From Hydractinia symbiolongicarpus (lineage: Eukaryota; Cnidaria; Hydrozoa; Anthoathecata; Hydractiniidae), in NCBI RefSeq assembly GCF_029227915.1, contig NC_079878.1, positions 11,782,001-11,846,000 on the forward strand: a DNA stretch of 64,000 nucleotides. Direction: 5' to 3'. A program made the position numbers and the translations under genes. Position 1 is the stretch's first letter; every line of letters begins with the position of its first letter. Below the pieces are notes generated by a model that was not told the origin of the DNA, made no database searches, and saw only the letters and a list, made by a program, of their open reading frames with translations. Below, piece after piece: positions 12,200 to 25,900 of the stretch.

Positions 12200-14090
12200 A
12201 ATGTTTTTGAATATCAAGCCAAAAAAATCTGTATATTTTGAGATAAAAATATAGTATGTTCCCTAATTCTAATAACCATATCCTAATACTGTATATATTT
12301 AGAAATAAAAACACATTGAGCAAAATATTTCAGCATCAAGCATTCGTTGTAAAATTTAAAAACTTTAAAAATTGTAAAATTTAAACCCTCTACTTCTATT
12401 TTATACATAAACAGTATTGGCTCTCAAGTTTTACTACCATACAATATAATTTTCAACATTTATAATTTTTATCAGAGTCTCCACAGATTTACATACTATG
12501 TAATTCAATTCTCCTTTTATTATCTGCCTTCTTTGTTTCTTGTTTGTCCTTATATGCATTGCTTCTGCCCATGAAATAAGGTGTCGTTGTCCTTTTCGCT
12601 AGCTGTTGTTATTTTTAAATTTTTCACGGAGCAACTTTCCCATTTTGCTAGATCTTTTTCAGAGAGAAGATATATTCAGATGATAGAATATATCTTACCT
12701 ACTTTAATCATAGAAACTTTGCAAGATTGAATTGAATTGAAGAAGAATTTTGAAAAGTGAAATTAAATTTCGTGAGATAAATTTTTGCCATGGCACCATT
12801 ATGCGATTGTTTCATGAAAAGTACATACACATTTTCAATGTGTTTATTGAAATTTCAACACGTTCTTGTTTCAATTATTCCTTTTGAAATTCACTATATT
12901 GGTCAGGAAGGAATCATTTTTAGCTCGAAATATAATTTTTCTGCACTTCACTCACAAGCTACCTAGATATACAACCACCTTCAATCTACATTCGCTCGGC
13001 GTTCATTTTTTTAAATAATGAAACAATATTCAGCAACCTTTCCCAACAAACTATCTGATGCTGATTAATTAAGTCTCAAATGATCCTCCATTATAGAAAA
13101 CTTCATAGATTGTTATTAAACAATTGATATTTTATACTCTTAGCCTTTTACTTTGTGTTTAGTACTCTACTGTGAGTTCCTGTGTTATGATAGTTATCCT
13201 TTTTAAGCAATTTAGTTTGGTGCGGTTGTCTATACCATGGCAAACAACTCTGTTTGTGAGTGACCACGGTAAAATATACAGTATGAATTAATGGCCCCTT
13301 AACTCACCGCTGGAGGCAAAAAAGAAGGTGAGATAACTCTTGTACACGCCTAACTGGCTGGCCATCTCCAAAGGCTTTCAGTCTGTCTAGCCATAAATTT
13401 GGCCAGAAGACCCAGCGTTGTCCCTTCAAACCACCCTTATAATCATTTTTTCTTTCTCTATAAAAGAAAGCTTAAATAACTAGGCCAGCCATAAATTATA
13501 ATATGAAATGTTGTGGAAGGTTGAGCTGGGTATCCTGGCTACAGCCTCTGCTGTCTAGTGTAAGTGGCGGCTTCTCAAGTTTGTAGATACCGATGATGGC
13601 GTAAATAAATAAATCTTAGTGTTATATTTCCTTGTCTGAAAACAGGGTAGAGGGTGGGGAACAAGGATGCAGTAGTCCGTAAACCGCGGAGCGCCCTGCA
13701 GTGCAGCGGATAGACGCAGAAGCGATGCGCTCCGCCCTGACATGGTCACCAGGTCTCTACATTATATGGATTCTTGGATCTCCTGAAAAAATCATCATTA
13801 TATCCATTTTTTATACATATGGTCAATATATCAATATTTAGAAGCCCGTTCATTCCAGTGCATATGGACATAATATCCATTCTACATTATCGATATATTG
13901 TCCGTTTTTTATAGTGAGGATGTTGTAAAAACAAAGCCCTTAGAAGTCAAAAAAGTCATAACGAGGACATTTTAAACCTTGTCAAAACCCAACCCAACAA
14001 CTTTACTATTTAAATCTGACTGTTCAAATCTTCGTTGTCGAACCATTAACTTTTGATTAATCACGATAGAAAATTCGAAGAGCTTAAATT
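12200..14090. other. Stretch without recognised genes
   Basis: No supported gene. The segment 13230-13760 is more GC-rich than its surroundings (for example around CCGCGGAGCGCCCTGCAGTGCAG at about 13683) and may be an old insertion, but no ends or repeats were identified. Confidence 0.35.
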
Positions 14091-14101
14091 TCTGATTTGT
14101 T

Positions 14102-15212
14102 GAATTTCCGCGCCCGAAGGCGTAGGAAATTCTTTAAAACCGTCGTTTTTTCTTTTGGAGCATTTTTTGAGAAAAAATCGACCCTGGGATTTCACGTTCC
14201 TCTGATTTTTTGTTACCTAAATGTCATTTTAGGCCAAAATTGGTCCAAAAATTAAAACCACTTTGTTTTCCAAAAAATTGACACAGTTAACAAAAAAAGT
14301 ATGCTGAACATGATTGTGACATCAAAATTTCGATTTTTGGCCACCTTAAATGTCATTTTAGGCCAAAATTGGTCCAAAAATTAAAACTACTTTATTTTTC
14401 ACAATATTTGGCTCAGTTAACAAAAAAAGTATGCTGAACATGATGGTGACATCAAAATTTCGATTTTTGGCCACTTTAAATGTCATTTTAGGCCAAAATT
14501 GGTCCAAAAATTAAAACTACTTTATTTTTCACAAAATTTGGCACAGCTAACAAAAAAAGTATACTGAACATGATGGTGACATCAAAATTTCGATTTTTGC
14601 CCACCTAAATGTCATTTTAGGCAAAAATTGGTCCAAAAATTAAAACTACTTTATTTTCGACAAAATTTCGCACAGATCACAAAAAAATATGCTGAACATG
14701 ATGGTGACATCAAAATTTTGATTTTTGGCCACCTGAAATGTCATTTTAGGCCAAAATTGGTCCAAAAATTTAAACCACTTTATTTTCGACAAAATTTGGC
14801 ACAGTTAATAAAAAAAGTATGCTGAACATGATGGTGGTATCAAAATTTTGATTTTTTGCCACCTGAAATGTCATTTTAGGCCAAAATTGGCCCAAAAATT
14901 TAAACTACTTTATTTTCGACAAATTTTGGCACAGTTAATAAAAAAGTATGCTGAACATGATGGTGGCATCAAAATTTCTTTTTTCTCAACTAAATGCCGT
15001 TTAAAACCATAAACGTTTCAATCGGAAGACTTTCAACCATGAATGATAGGCTATAATTTTTGTTCGCAGTTTCTTTTAAAGTGTGTGTTTATTATGACAC
15101 GTTTCGTTTTGTTTGCGTTTGTTGTAAGATGTAATGTCACTTGTCAATTAGCAGGTTGTCATCAAATATTTTGGTAGCGAGCGGAAATTCTTATAGCACC
15201 CAGGGCTTCTTG
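14102..15212 (-). mobile_element. HINE/Helentron-like element, copy 1
   Basis: This matches 35158-36061 in inverted orientation from end to end. One end is a perfect nested palindrome (GAATTTCC, CGCCCGAAGGCG, GGAAATTC) at 14102-14132. The other end carries GCGGAAATTC about 25 bases before a conserved GGGCTTCTTG terminus. Inside are about six tandem units of roughly 120 bp (14215-14990), each with GGCCAAAATTGGTCCAAAAA and GTATGCTGAACATGATGGTG. Internal minisatellite repeats, short subterminal inverted repeats and a terminal hairpin are features of Helentron-associated non-autonomous elements. I assigned strand so that the hairpin lies at the 3' end. No protein is encoded. Confidence 0.6.
14215..14990. 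repeat. About 120-bp tandem repeat, six units
   Basis: Each unit contains AAATGTCATTTTAGGCCAAA, a stretch with ACTACTTTATTTTCGACAAA, GGCACAGTTAACAAAAAAAG and TATGCTGAACATGATGGTGA. Units are mostly 80-95 percent alike by eye. The same unit is repeated about four times in the inverted copy at 35450-35940. Confidence 0.8.
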
Positions 15213-16360
15213 TTTCCATTTTAAAAAAGCTGCAAAAGATAAATAAGAATTTCATGCATATCGTTACTTATCGGTACTGGCATGGATAGAACTTGATGAT
15301 GTGGTTACAAAAGATTGCGTAACAAAGCGTACGGCGGTTCTTATTATTAATGGCAATTAAAAATAATTAAAATACCCCGATATCGAATTGAACCTTCGAT
15401 TTTTTTGTAGATTAATGGAGCTTATTCTGTTCACCGCAATTTTGCACACAAAGAGACGGAAAAAAGGTATAACTGTATGAATTTTAAATTTTGAATTGAT
15501 TTGGATTATTGTTTGTTGCAGTATGAAACTAATTACTGCACACCATGTTGTTCTTCCATTTGAACTACCACCTTCAAAGATGGATTGGATTCGAACCAAT
15601 AACTTTCATGGTTTCACAACAATAGACATTTGCTTGGAATTCACAAAATTCAATGTCACTTCAAATAAAAACACATCATAAAGCTTGTTGTTACAAAATT
15701 AATTGTGAGTTAAAAACCCTAGCTAAGTATTACAGGTTTATTGAAACTGTTGTCTCCTTGAATTAACAAACTTTAGACTTCGCCAAAGTTTTTATTAAAG
15801 TAAAGGGTGTAGCCAGCTATTTGAAAACTTTTGTTGCAGCCAACTGGTATTCGGCTATTTTTGCTTTTTAGGCAAATTTTTTAAAAAATTCACGTTAATT
15901 TAAATACAACCTAGACCCGGGACGACGTTGTACTTATGAAACATAATACAAGTTAACCTGGAAAGAGGTCAGGGAAGGGCAACAAAAAGTTAGTATGTAT
16001 CACCATGCTCGACAGCATGACTACATGTATTAATGTAACTGTTTCTCTTTTATTACTTGCAGAGTAATGAATTACCCAATGGGTTATAGCATATGCTTGC
16101 CATTTATAAAACAACGCCTCCATCCATGATCGTACGCATTTAATATTTTGCAACGTGAAATTCATCCTTGAACAAAATTTAAAATTTTAGGCCTACTAAA
16201 TATCTTGAATTAACATTTAAGGTCGATTTTGATCACATGAAACGTGTACAACTGTTCTAAATTTTAACGAGCTTGTTCGAAAACGCATGCTGTACAAAAA
16301 AGCAAGGGGAAACTTCATTCTAGTCAATACACAAGCAAGCGAACTGAATTAAGTAATAGG
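15213..16360. other. No recognised gene
   Basis: Short open frames only on both strands, none with a recognisable family signature or paired splice sites. Confidence 0.4.
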
Positions 16361-16369
16361 GGAAGATGT

Positions 16370-17645
16370 TCTATTAGGGTAAATATTTAGGCAAGTAGCC
16401 AGGCCCATCCATACCTACACATACAATACTAAAAACAAAATTTAGGAAACTATTCCCGCAATAAATACGATATTGAATGTATTGTGAAGCTAAACAAGGA
16501 AAAGCTTATTCTGATTAAAAAACAATTAGACAAGTAGCGAAACCTATCAATTCATCATTAAAAAAGTATCTTGGGGAATAACCTTACGCAATATAAAAAA
16601 AGAACAGAATAAAAAAACGTCAAACGATCACTTTTTTCTATTCAAAAATCGAAAGGGCGAGTAGCACACGCGTGCGTATATCATTGCATGTGCATACATC
16701 AAAGATTTTGTTAAAGCTCTCTCGCACCAAATGAAATGTTCAATGTTCTAGTAAGCAAATAAAAAAACCTTTCTTCTACTCTGTAAACAGGCAAGGGAGC
16801 AAAAGATCCTGCAATACAACCTAACAAAGAGATCTGATAAAAACGACATCGCGAAAGGTGAAGTATTAAATCTCTTGGTCGGCCAATTCGAGACTTTATT
16901 TCACTCAGAAAACAGGCACGAGAGTGTGAGACCCATCCATACATCATTTAAAATGAGAATTTTGGAAGTTGCTTTTCACGCTGAATAAAAAGTTAGATAT
17001 CCATCCATACACTACTAAAAAGGAGATTTAGATAATATCAGATGTCCTAACATGTGAATTCACAGGAAGACTTTATCCCACTCAGTAAGAAGCAGGAACG
17101 GGGGAGACTGATTCATACCACCATACAATATTAAAAAGATATTTTGCAAAACCTTCCTTCAGGCGGAAAAAACATACAGCATGTCGTAGCAGACCTGTGT
17201 ATACAACATTAGTTCTCCTCAGTAAACAACCAAGAAAATGAGAGATCCATCCATACCTTATAAAAATAGAGATTCTATCGATATACATGCATCATTTAAA
17301 AAACGCATTTTTTTAATTTACCCTTCTCGCGAATTAAAATATTCAGCACGCCAACCTGGTAGAAAGCTTTATGCTAGACACTAAACAAGGAGTGATGTTT
17401 GATGCCCATCGATACACCACTAAGAAGGAGATTTTGGAAAAAAGTCGCAAATACGCTTGTACGAAATAATAAATTAGATGTTCTAACAGCTCAATTCATG
17501 GAATACTTTATTTTTTATCTTAACACAGTAAGTTTGCTGGAATGTGGGACACCTATACATACATTTATCAAAGGAGAGATATTAAAACAAACAGTAGATT
17601 TGGATAACTATCCATACACAAATAAAAACGATATTTTAGAAAAAT
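16370..17645. repeat. Diverged repeats with CCATCCATAC core
   Basis: Variants of CCATCCATACATCACTAAAA followed by AGGAGATTTTGGAAA recur near 16407, 16930, 17000, 17112, 17243, 17404, 17551 and 17609, at irregular spacing of roughly 60-160 bp. The ATCCATAC core is shared with the array at 9.8-10.4 kb, although flanking bases differ. An 81-codon frame (ATG at 17402) lies in the last units and looks like a by-product of the repeat. Confidence 0.5.
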
Positions 17646-18469
17646 AATTGTGTGTCATGTTTTTTTTGCTGTTTATAGGAAGCAGTGTAATTTGATTTTG
17701 AACTTTTAATATTTTTAAAACTAAAACCTCATGACAACAATGATAAAAAAGTATATGGACTTTTTTTGTTCGTAGCTGTTAGAAAAACTAATATTGCTAA
17801 TATTTATAGGACACATTTTAATAGCAGACGATGTTTTATACTGTATAAATATTCATTATAAATAAATGAATGAATAAAAAATGAATAAATAAATAAATAA
17901 ACTATTCGGAGGAACATAGTTATTAATATAGTGTAACTAGCTATATAAAATTGAGTTATGACTGCATCTTTCACGTTTTACCGGCAATGTTAATTGTCTA
18001 CATTTATAACGACGATATGGTTGCTACGAAGTTAAGTTATATTGCGCTGTACAAGACCCGTTCTTAAAGCTCTCTAGCCATTGAACGCTACGACTTTCTC
18101 ATAACCGGTTGAAAATAGCTATTAGTTAATAATAGGGTAAATAGAATTTGATTTAGCTAATATTGCGTGTATTTCGACTCCTAAAAAGAAATAGTACTGT
18201 AGCATTTTTTTTGCAAAACAGGAAAATTTGTTGAGTTATTTCTAAAAGGTTTTTTAGTAACACTAATTGACCAAGGCAGTTCACAAGATAGCCCATAGAG
18301 ATACGGTAACAGGTTCAGTCGCAGATTTTAGGAATAGAGTCATGAGTCATTTTAATTGCAAATAATTTTTATTATTTTGATATTTTTATAATTTTGTTTC
18401 TCGGTGTATGTTTGACCCTTGATTCGTCTACTTAAACACTCCTATCTTTGAGTCTTTCAAGAGTGGTAT
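16968..18469. repeat. Direct tandem duplication, left copy (1,502 bp)
   Basis: This sequence is repeated immediately at 18470-19914. Reading both side by side I found no substitutions, only one 57-bp deletion in the right copy. The junction is GAGTGGTAT directly followed by the second GTTGCTTTTCACG. The near identity implies a recent event, or an assembly artefact such as unmerged haplotypes. Confidence 0.9.
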
Positions 18470-19914
18470 GTTGCTTTTCACGCTGAATAAAAAGTTAGAT
18501 ATCCATCCATACACTACTAAAAAGGAGATTTAGATAATATCAGATGTCCTAACATGTGAATTCACAGGAAGACTTTATCCCACTCAGTAAGAAGCAGGAA
18601 CGGGGGAGACTGATTCATACCACCATACAATATTAAAAAGATATTTTGCAAAACCTTCCTTCAGGCGGAAAAAACATACAGCATGTCGTAGCAGACCTGT
18701 GTATACAAAAATAGAGATTCTATCGATATACATGCATCATTTAAAAAACGCATTTTTTTAATTTACCCTTCTCGCGAATTAAAATATTCAGCACGCCAAC
18801 CTGGTAGAAAGCTTTATGCTAGACACTAAACAAGGAGTGATGTTTGATGCCCATCGATACACCACTAAGAAGGAGATTTTGGAAAAAAGTCGCAAATACG
18901 CTTGTACGAAATAATAAATTAGATGTTCTAACAGCTCAATTCATGGAATACTTTATTTTTTATCTTAACACAGTAAGTTTGCTGGAATGTGGGACACCTA
19001 TACATACATTTATCAAAGGAGAGATATTAAAACAAACAGTAGATTTGGATAACTATCCATACACAAATAAAAACGATATTTTAGAAAAATAATTGTGTGT
19101 CATGTTTTTTTTGCTGTTTATAGGAAGCAGTGTAATTTGATTTTGAACTTTTAATATTTTTAAAACTAAAACCTCATGACAACAATGATAAAAAAGTATA
19201 TGGACTTTTTTTGTTCGTAGCTGTTAGAAAAACTAATATTGCTAATATTTATAGGACACATTTTAATAGCAGACGATGTTTTATACTGTATAAATATTCA
19301 TTATAAATAAATGAATGAATAAAAAATGAATAAATAAATAAATAAACTATTCGGAGGAACATAGTTATTAATATAGTGTAACTAGCTATATAAAATTGAG
19401 TTATGACTGCATCTTTCACGTTTTACCGGCAATGTTAATTGTCTACATTTATAACGACGATATGGTTGCTACGAAGTTAAGTTATATTGCGCTGTACAAG
19501 ACCCGTTCTTAAAGCTCTCTAGCCATTGAACGCTACGACTTTCTCATAACCGGTTGAAAATAGCTATTAGTTAATAATAGGGTAAATAGAATTTGATTTA
19601 GCTAATATTGCGTGTATTTCGACTCCTAAAAAGAAATAGTACTGTAGCATTTTTTTTGCAAAACAGGAAAATTTGTTGAGTTATTTCTAAAAGGTTTTTT
19701 AGTAACACTAATTGACCAAGGCAGTTCACAAGATAGCCCATAGAGATACGGTAACAGGTTCAGTCGCAGATTTTAGGAATAGAGTCATGAGTCATTTTAA
19801 TTGCAAATAATTTTTATTATTTTGATATTTTTATAATTTTGTTTCTCGGTGTATGTTTGACCCTTGATTCGTCTACTTAAACACTCCTATCTTTGAGTCT
19901 TTCAAGAGTGGTAT
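18470..19914. repeat. Direct tandem duplication, right copy (1,445 bp)
   Basis: Second copy of 16968-18469. It lacks the 57 bases that in the left copy lie at about 17208-17265 (beginning CATTAGTTCTCCTCAG). The flanks at the deletion share ACA/ATA-rich microhomology. Confidence 0.9.
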
Positions 19915-22862
19915 TAGAAAGAATACCTGTCTTTCTTCCCTGCTTTCGCTATTGCCCTATAATTTTTTTGTACGCTTCTCTTATTGAAAAATATCAAAAA
20001 GGGAGAAATGAGTTTAGTTTACAGACTAAAGTGTTATTCAATTTTTTGTTTTTCTATGTTATTTGTTTCAGTCACAATGTATATTTTACATGATTTTTTG
20101 TTATATATACGTATGTCTTTGTCGGTTTCTTTATCAGAACACGCAATTATAGCAGTAACTTATTACTAAAGTGTAAATCTTTATGATAAATAAATAAATT
20201 ACTCTGTGAAGCTTGTTTGAATTATTGGCATAATAAGTTCCATAGCAGAAAAAGCTATTAATTATTAATATGAGGGGTGGTAATAAATTGAAATGGGTCA
20301 TAAAATTTTTCGAAATTTGGTGTTGCTTGTTCAATTTCTCAACACAAGTCAATAATAAAAAAAGGTAGGAAATTAGCTCACTGAAGAGAGAGGGGTATTT
20401 CAACTGGCAATATTACCTGTACATATAATGTGACCCTCCTGAAAGTCAATATACTGAATAAAAAATTGACTACTTATTTGAATAATTATGGTATCAAGTT
20501 AGCAATATCTCTACACTGTCTCAACTTAACAAGGATTGTCCAGATTTCAGACATTTCTAGCCTAGTTAACTAAGTTTTCTTCGAGATATTAAAATTGATT
20601 TTCTTATTTAATAATTTTCCAGTGCAAAACCGAATTAAAATCAACCAATAAACATAAAGCCAGCATGACCACATCTAACATTAAAGATTTCTCAATACTG
20701 ATCACGTGAGCAAAAAACAATAGAATTTCTTGCCTTAAAGTATTCACAAATTTCTTTCATAAAAGACAAAAAATATCTTCTGAGCAATTGTATTTCAATT
20801 GGCATAACTGGTATTTTATTTAATAAAGCATGTTAACATCAAAGATAAATGTATCATAAATGTAAAAAACAACTTTTTAGGACAAAGCATTCTTACTACT
20901 AAGTGAGCACACTACACTATTCTTCTTGCTTTAAAAAATAAGATTAAAATAATTCGTTAACAAAATTCAATCTAGCTCAGGCTACAAAAAGTTAATTATA
21001 TGCTTAACTCAGATATCTTTGAAAAGATGCCATACACTGCCTCTTTTTTCAACAATAAATGCAAATGCACTAGCTCTTTTGGAACATGTATTCAGTATGG
21101 AATTAGCTACCTTTCATGTTGATAGAAAATATATTTAAAAAAAGTATTCTGTTTATATAAAAAATCAACTCTGGCCTACTTTTCACCACATCAGATTTTA
21201 AAAACTAACGTTTTTCTCAAAAAAATATTTTAATTTTTTTATAAAATTATTATTCAACAGATAACCGAAAAAAACATATCAATTTAAACTTTTTAATAGC
21301 AAATTTCCAGAGTTAATGTATACTATTAATAGCATGGCTTTATTACGTATTATGACGTTTAACAGTTAAAAATTTATTGTTGCCAGAAATTGTATCCTGG
21401 AAGAATTAATTTTTATATGAAAATTATACCAATAATCATAATTTTCCTCAAAAAGTTACTTTTTGGTCTTATAACAGCAGATCACTGAGAATTTACACAA
21501 CTAAAAATCTTGTGGTAACATTTTTAAAATTAAAAATCTTGATTTTGTAAACATTATATGCACAAATTCTAAAAAATTATATAAAAAAAATAAAAGTAAT
21601 TGGAAATATCATCTTTTTTAAAACATCTATGGACACGCTGCGTACAAAAAAAGAATTGTATGGAGCAAAAGATCGAAATGGAACTGAAGTTTAAAAAAAA
21701 TGTCTTTTAGTAAAAAACACAATCGTTACGGAGAAAATATCACTTGCCGTAAAAATATAGTCTGCGGCCATGTGGAGGGGCGGATGGACATAGCAAACAA
21801 AATAGTAGATGATCGCAGTGAATACAACATGGTATGACATAGCCCTCCCTTTGTCATGTATTCCTGCAGTATATATTTGCTATAGGTTACTTCTAACGAC
21901 AAAGCAATGTGTTTCGTTAATATATTAACACTTTTAAACCACTCCATAAGTGAATAATAAAAAATAAAAAATTGCATGTGCAAATTAACAAATATAGGTT
22001 CATTCGTGTTGTTTTTTTCATGGAATTCCTGGTACAATGTGCATATGTTATACAGTGACAGTCTTATCTCTAGTTCTGATTCACTGGTGGGACTGTCAAG
22101 ATTGAGGCCCCAGACGCCTCTTTAGTTTTGATCTTTAATAAATCCCAGTTAAATGAGATGTTCCAAGGGTACAATCTTAACGGCCCCATCACTGCTTCTC
22201 TGCTATCGTAATAACTCCAGTTTAAAATGGTGCCAGGAGTAATTCTTGTAAGTAGATGTTTTTTATCTTCTCTTTTTTTCTTATTTTCTGTGATCGCTTT
22301 TACTTTCGATTTTTTGTCGATTTATTATTTGTTACTTTTTCTGTTTAAAGTGTAAATGATACAGTTTCCCTGTAGTGTGTGTGGAAAACCAGTTAAAAAC
22401 AACAGACATGCAATTTTAAGCAATTATTGTGATAAGTGGTCCCACTGTAATTGCAATGAAATCTATACTTTTGAATACCTATTTCATTAAACAAGGTCCA
22501 ATGATCCTTGGCTATGCCTAAGTTATGTAAATCATGCCATGCCCTTTTTTTATTCCTCAGATACAAATGTTGTAAAAATATGGACAATGCTCCCACTTCC
22601 GTAATAACTAAAACAGGTAACGACTAGTCTCCGTAGAACAACCAGAGAACCGGCAGTACTATGACAGAACGAGTGTTCTTGGTTGAGAACCACCAGAAAA
22701 TGTTGATGAGAAAAAACAATAGCTGACGGAATCATCAGAATAGCGATCGCTGTAAATGCTCCATGCCTTATAAAAAAAAAAAAAAAAAAACTGCAAAATT
22801 TCGGTAGAATTTACTATCCCGCCCCTTATTTCCGGGAATATTGAGAATAAATTAGTAGTATA
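19915..22862. other. AT-rich stretch without recognised genes
   Basis: No supported exon. Positions 20557-20720 share blocks with 40390-40600 (TCTAGCCTAGTTAACTAAG, then TTCTTCGAG, and later TGATCACGTGAGCAAA), so an interspersed repeat lies here. A run of A at 22771-22790 may mark the tail of an old retrotransposed insertion. Confidence 0.45.
22858..22862. repeat. Copia target-site duplication, left
   Basis: GTATA directly precedes the 5' LTR and is repeated exactly after the 3' LTR at 28524-28528. A 5-bp duplication is standard for Copia integration. Confidence 0.9.
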
Positions 22863-22939
22863 TGTCATTATGTTCATTATATCTTTTAGGTTTATATGTA
22901 CGGCTTTATGCCATAATTAAGAATAAAGATCTATTCACA
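22863..22939 (+). mobile_element. Copia 5' LTR (77 bp)
   Basis: Begins TGTCATTATG and ends TCTATTCACA, the expected TG...CA. It matches the 3' LTR at 28447-28523 over the full length with four substitutions and no gaps. At 77 bp it is very short for a Copia LTR, though some animal Copia lineages (GalEa type) are known for short LTRs. AATTAAGAATAAAG may serve as the polyadenylation region. Confidence 0.92.
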
Positions 22940-22942
22940 TTC

Positions 22943-22954
22943 TGGTAGCAGAGG
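22943..22954 (+). promoter_or_regulatory. Primer binding site, initiator Met-tRNA
   Basis: TGGTAGCAGAGG begins three bases after the LTR. It is complementary to the 3' end of animal initiator Met-tRNA, a primer commonly used by LTR elements. Confidence 0.85.
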
Positions 22955-22966
22955 CTAGTTAAGAAG

Positions 22967-25900
22967 ATGGCAACTGGAACAATCATGATGGCACAAAAGT
23001 ATGGATTGCCCCAATTTTCTGAAGATGGGGATTTTATGGGAAGTAGTTACAGAACTTCCAAAGAAGAAACAAGGACCAGTTGTTTATTTGAGTTTAAATT
23101 CAGAAGTACGTCAGCCTTAACGAAAGAAGAATTGAATGAAGAAGATGGTTTAAATAAACTTGTTAATAAAATAAAAGAACTATATGGCATTACTGAAGAT
23201 CAAGCAATGTTCAATGTTTACGAAAAATTTGAGACCTTTCACCGTTCCAAGACAATGTCGATTGGTGATTATGTAAATGAATTTGAACAGTTGAATCAAA
23301 AACTTAAGAGTTTTAAAATTGAGTTACCAACTGCAGTTCTTGCATATCAACTACTAAAAAATGCACATGTACCGAAAGCTACACGTGAACTAACACGTGC
23401 TACGGTTCCTTCCCTCACATACGACTCTATAAAAAAACAGATAAAAGCCATTTATGATCAATGTGCTTAAAGTGAAAGTAGTAGAGACAGTAATGATATT
23501 GGTGTTGAGCAAGAAGTATTATATGGTCAAAAGTTTGACAGACGACGTTTTAACAATTGGAACACTCGTGGACGTGGCAGAGGTGGTAAATAGTTCAGTG
23601 CTAAAAGAAGCCAGTACAACCCTAATGGTCCTGATGGACATCCATTGCAATGTCCCCATTGCAAATCTATAATGCATTTCATGAATGACTGTCCTGATAA
23701 GAATAAAGGAAGCAAAGGGCAGGATAAAGTACATGTGCAGTTTTTCGCAAAGGGTGTGGAACAATGCTTTATGGAGCAAGTTGTGTCTGAGTCTTTGAAT
23801 TGTGCTTTACTAAACTCAGGATGTTCATCGACAGTTTGTGGTAAAAATTGGCTTGACTGTTACATAGACACTATGCCAGAAGGGACAGCTTTAGCTGAAA
23901 GTAAGAGTAACAAGTCCTCTAAATTTGGGCCAGGTGGAAGCTTCCCCTCAGTTAAAAAAGTTAACATCTCTGTTAATATGGCTGGAATGCAAGCCCATAT
24001 TCTTACTGATGTTGTCGATTGTGAATTACCATTATTGTTATCAAAAAAGAGTCTGAAAGCAGCTAATAGCCAACTTGATTTTGTTAATGATAAAGTCACT
24101 ATGTTTGGAAGAGACATTCCTTTACAACACACGTCAAATGGCCATTACTGTATACCTCTTACACCTAAGCAAGTTGCTGTTAACAAAACATCTCCGGGCG
24201 TAAATGCCACCAGAGTTATATTCACAGTCAACGATCTCACTGTAAAATCACCTGAAGAAAAATGCAAAATAGCTACAAAGCTTCACAAACAGTTTGGACA
24301 TCCCATAGACAGCAGCAAACTGAAAACTCTTCTCCAAGATGAAAATGTTGAAGATAAAGAGTTATTTCAGCAAATTGACAATGTTACAAACTCTTGTGAC
24401 ACATGCAATAGATATATATGAAGGCTCGATCAAGGGCCAATTGTCTCACTACCAATGGCCTCAGATGTCAATGAATGCCTTGCCATGGACCTAAAATTCC
24501 TGACAGTTAATCATAAAAAGTTAACCATACTTCATATGATTGATGTGTTCTGTAGATACAGTGCATCAACAATTATCAAATCCAAGAATAAGGAAATTAT
24601 CGTAGACACAATTCTCAAGCACTGGGTTGCTATTTTTGGCACACCAAACTCGATTTTTTCAGACAACGGAGGGGAGTTCAACAACGAGCTCTTAAAGGGG
24701 CACTCCAGTGAAAAAAAATATTTGAAAAAAATGTTATTTTAAGAAGACAATACATAAATATGTCAGAATAAACCTTTTACAATCGTTAAAAATCTTTATT
24801 TATACCTTAATGGGGTCTGTAAACATCTTCAATTTTAAATAAATTTGCAAGGTTGCGTAAAGTTGAGAGGACTAGGTCCGAATAAATAGGCATACGTCAC
24901 ATCGTGCAGACAGTCCGTGAGCTCAGCAGCACACCTTCTAAAAGTTTGTTTACTTAGTGTTTATATTGTTCGTTGATAAAACGTCTTGTAGTAATGACGA
25001 AGATTTTAACTTAGAAAACATAGAATAGGATAATTAGGATAAACATAGAATAGGATAATCTCTTCATGAAAAAGACTTTACAAAGCTACAGCCACACGAC
25101 TTCGAACCTCTTGTGTCTCACAAGGGAGAAATTAATAATGATGCAAAGTGACAAGGTGTCTTCTACTAACTCAAAACAACGTTCTGAGCAAAATATTTTT
25201 TAAAGAAATAGAAAATATATTTAATTGGCTTTTTTTTAACATTCTTTCCATCACAAAAACTTTATCATTTGTTTCAGTAAAAAAACTTTCTTACTTACAA
25301 GCCAATTTATTTTTATTTCACAATTCAGCAATATTTTTCATCCGCACATGCTTTTTTGCACACAAATGCAAACAAATTTTATGTAACGTTGAAATTTTCA
25401 CCATGATGGAGGACCATTCAAATGCGTGATCGAAAGATCGAATAATGTTCGGGTCGTGATAAGTTGGTAAAACATGAGTATTAATATTGTACAAATAAAA
25501 ATCATTCTTATGATTATGGTAGGTCATAAATGCGTTGCAGAAGCTACTGACTTATAAGTAGTTGTTTTGACAAAGCTGTTTTAGAAACTGCATTATCAGC
25601 ATCACATGCAGCCTTAAACATCACAAAGATTGAAGAAAATGAGTACATTTACCCCCTGAAAATATTCGGCATGTCCTTCCATAAAAAAAGCTTCTTTTTT
25701 GAAAAACAAAGAATAGAAACTTGATCGCTACGAAAGATGTGTAACTACTTTCTGAGTACGTATATAGCAAAAAAGAAAAAAGTGATTTTTACTGGAGTTC
25801 CCCTTTAAGAGATGTAGCAGAACTGTTAAACACAAGAGTGTATACAACAGCAGCAGAATCTCCATGGTCAAATGGTGTATGTGAGCATCATAATTTCATC

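Noticed and set aside
17402-17647. 81-codon frame present identically in both tandem copies
   Set aside because: It lies in the ATCCATAC repeat units and the copies are too recent for conservation to be informative. No splice or promoter context.
22849-22862. Longer Copia LTR starting TGTAGTGG at the 3' copy
   Set aside because: The matching 5' sequence does not align, whereas limits at TGTCAT give an exact GTATA duplication on both sides.
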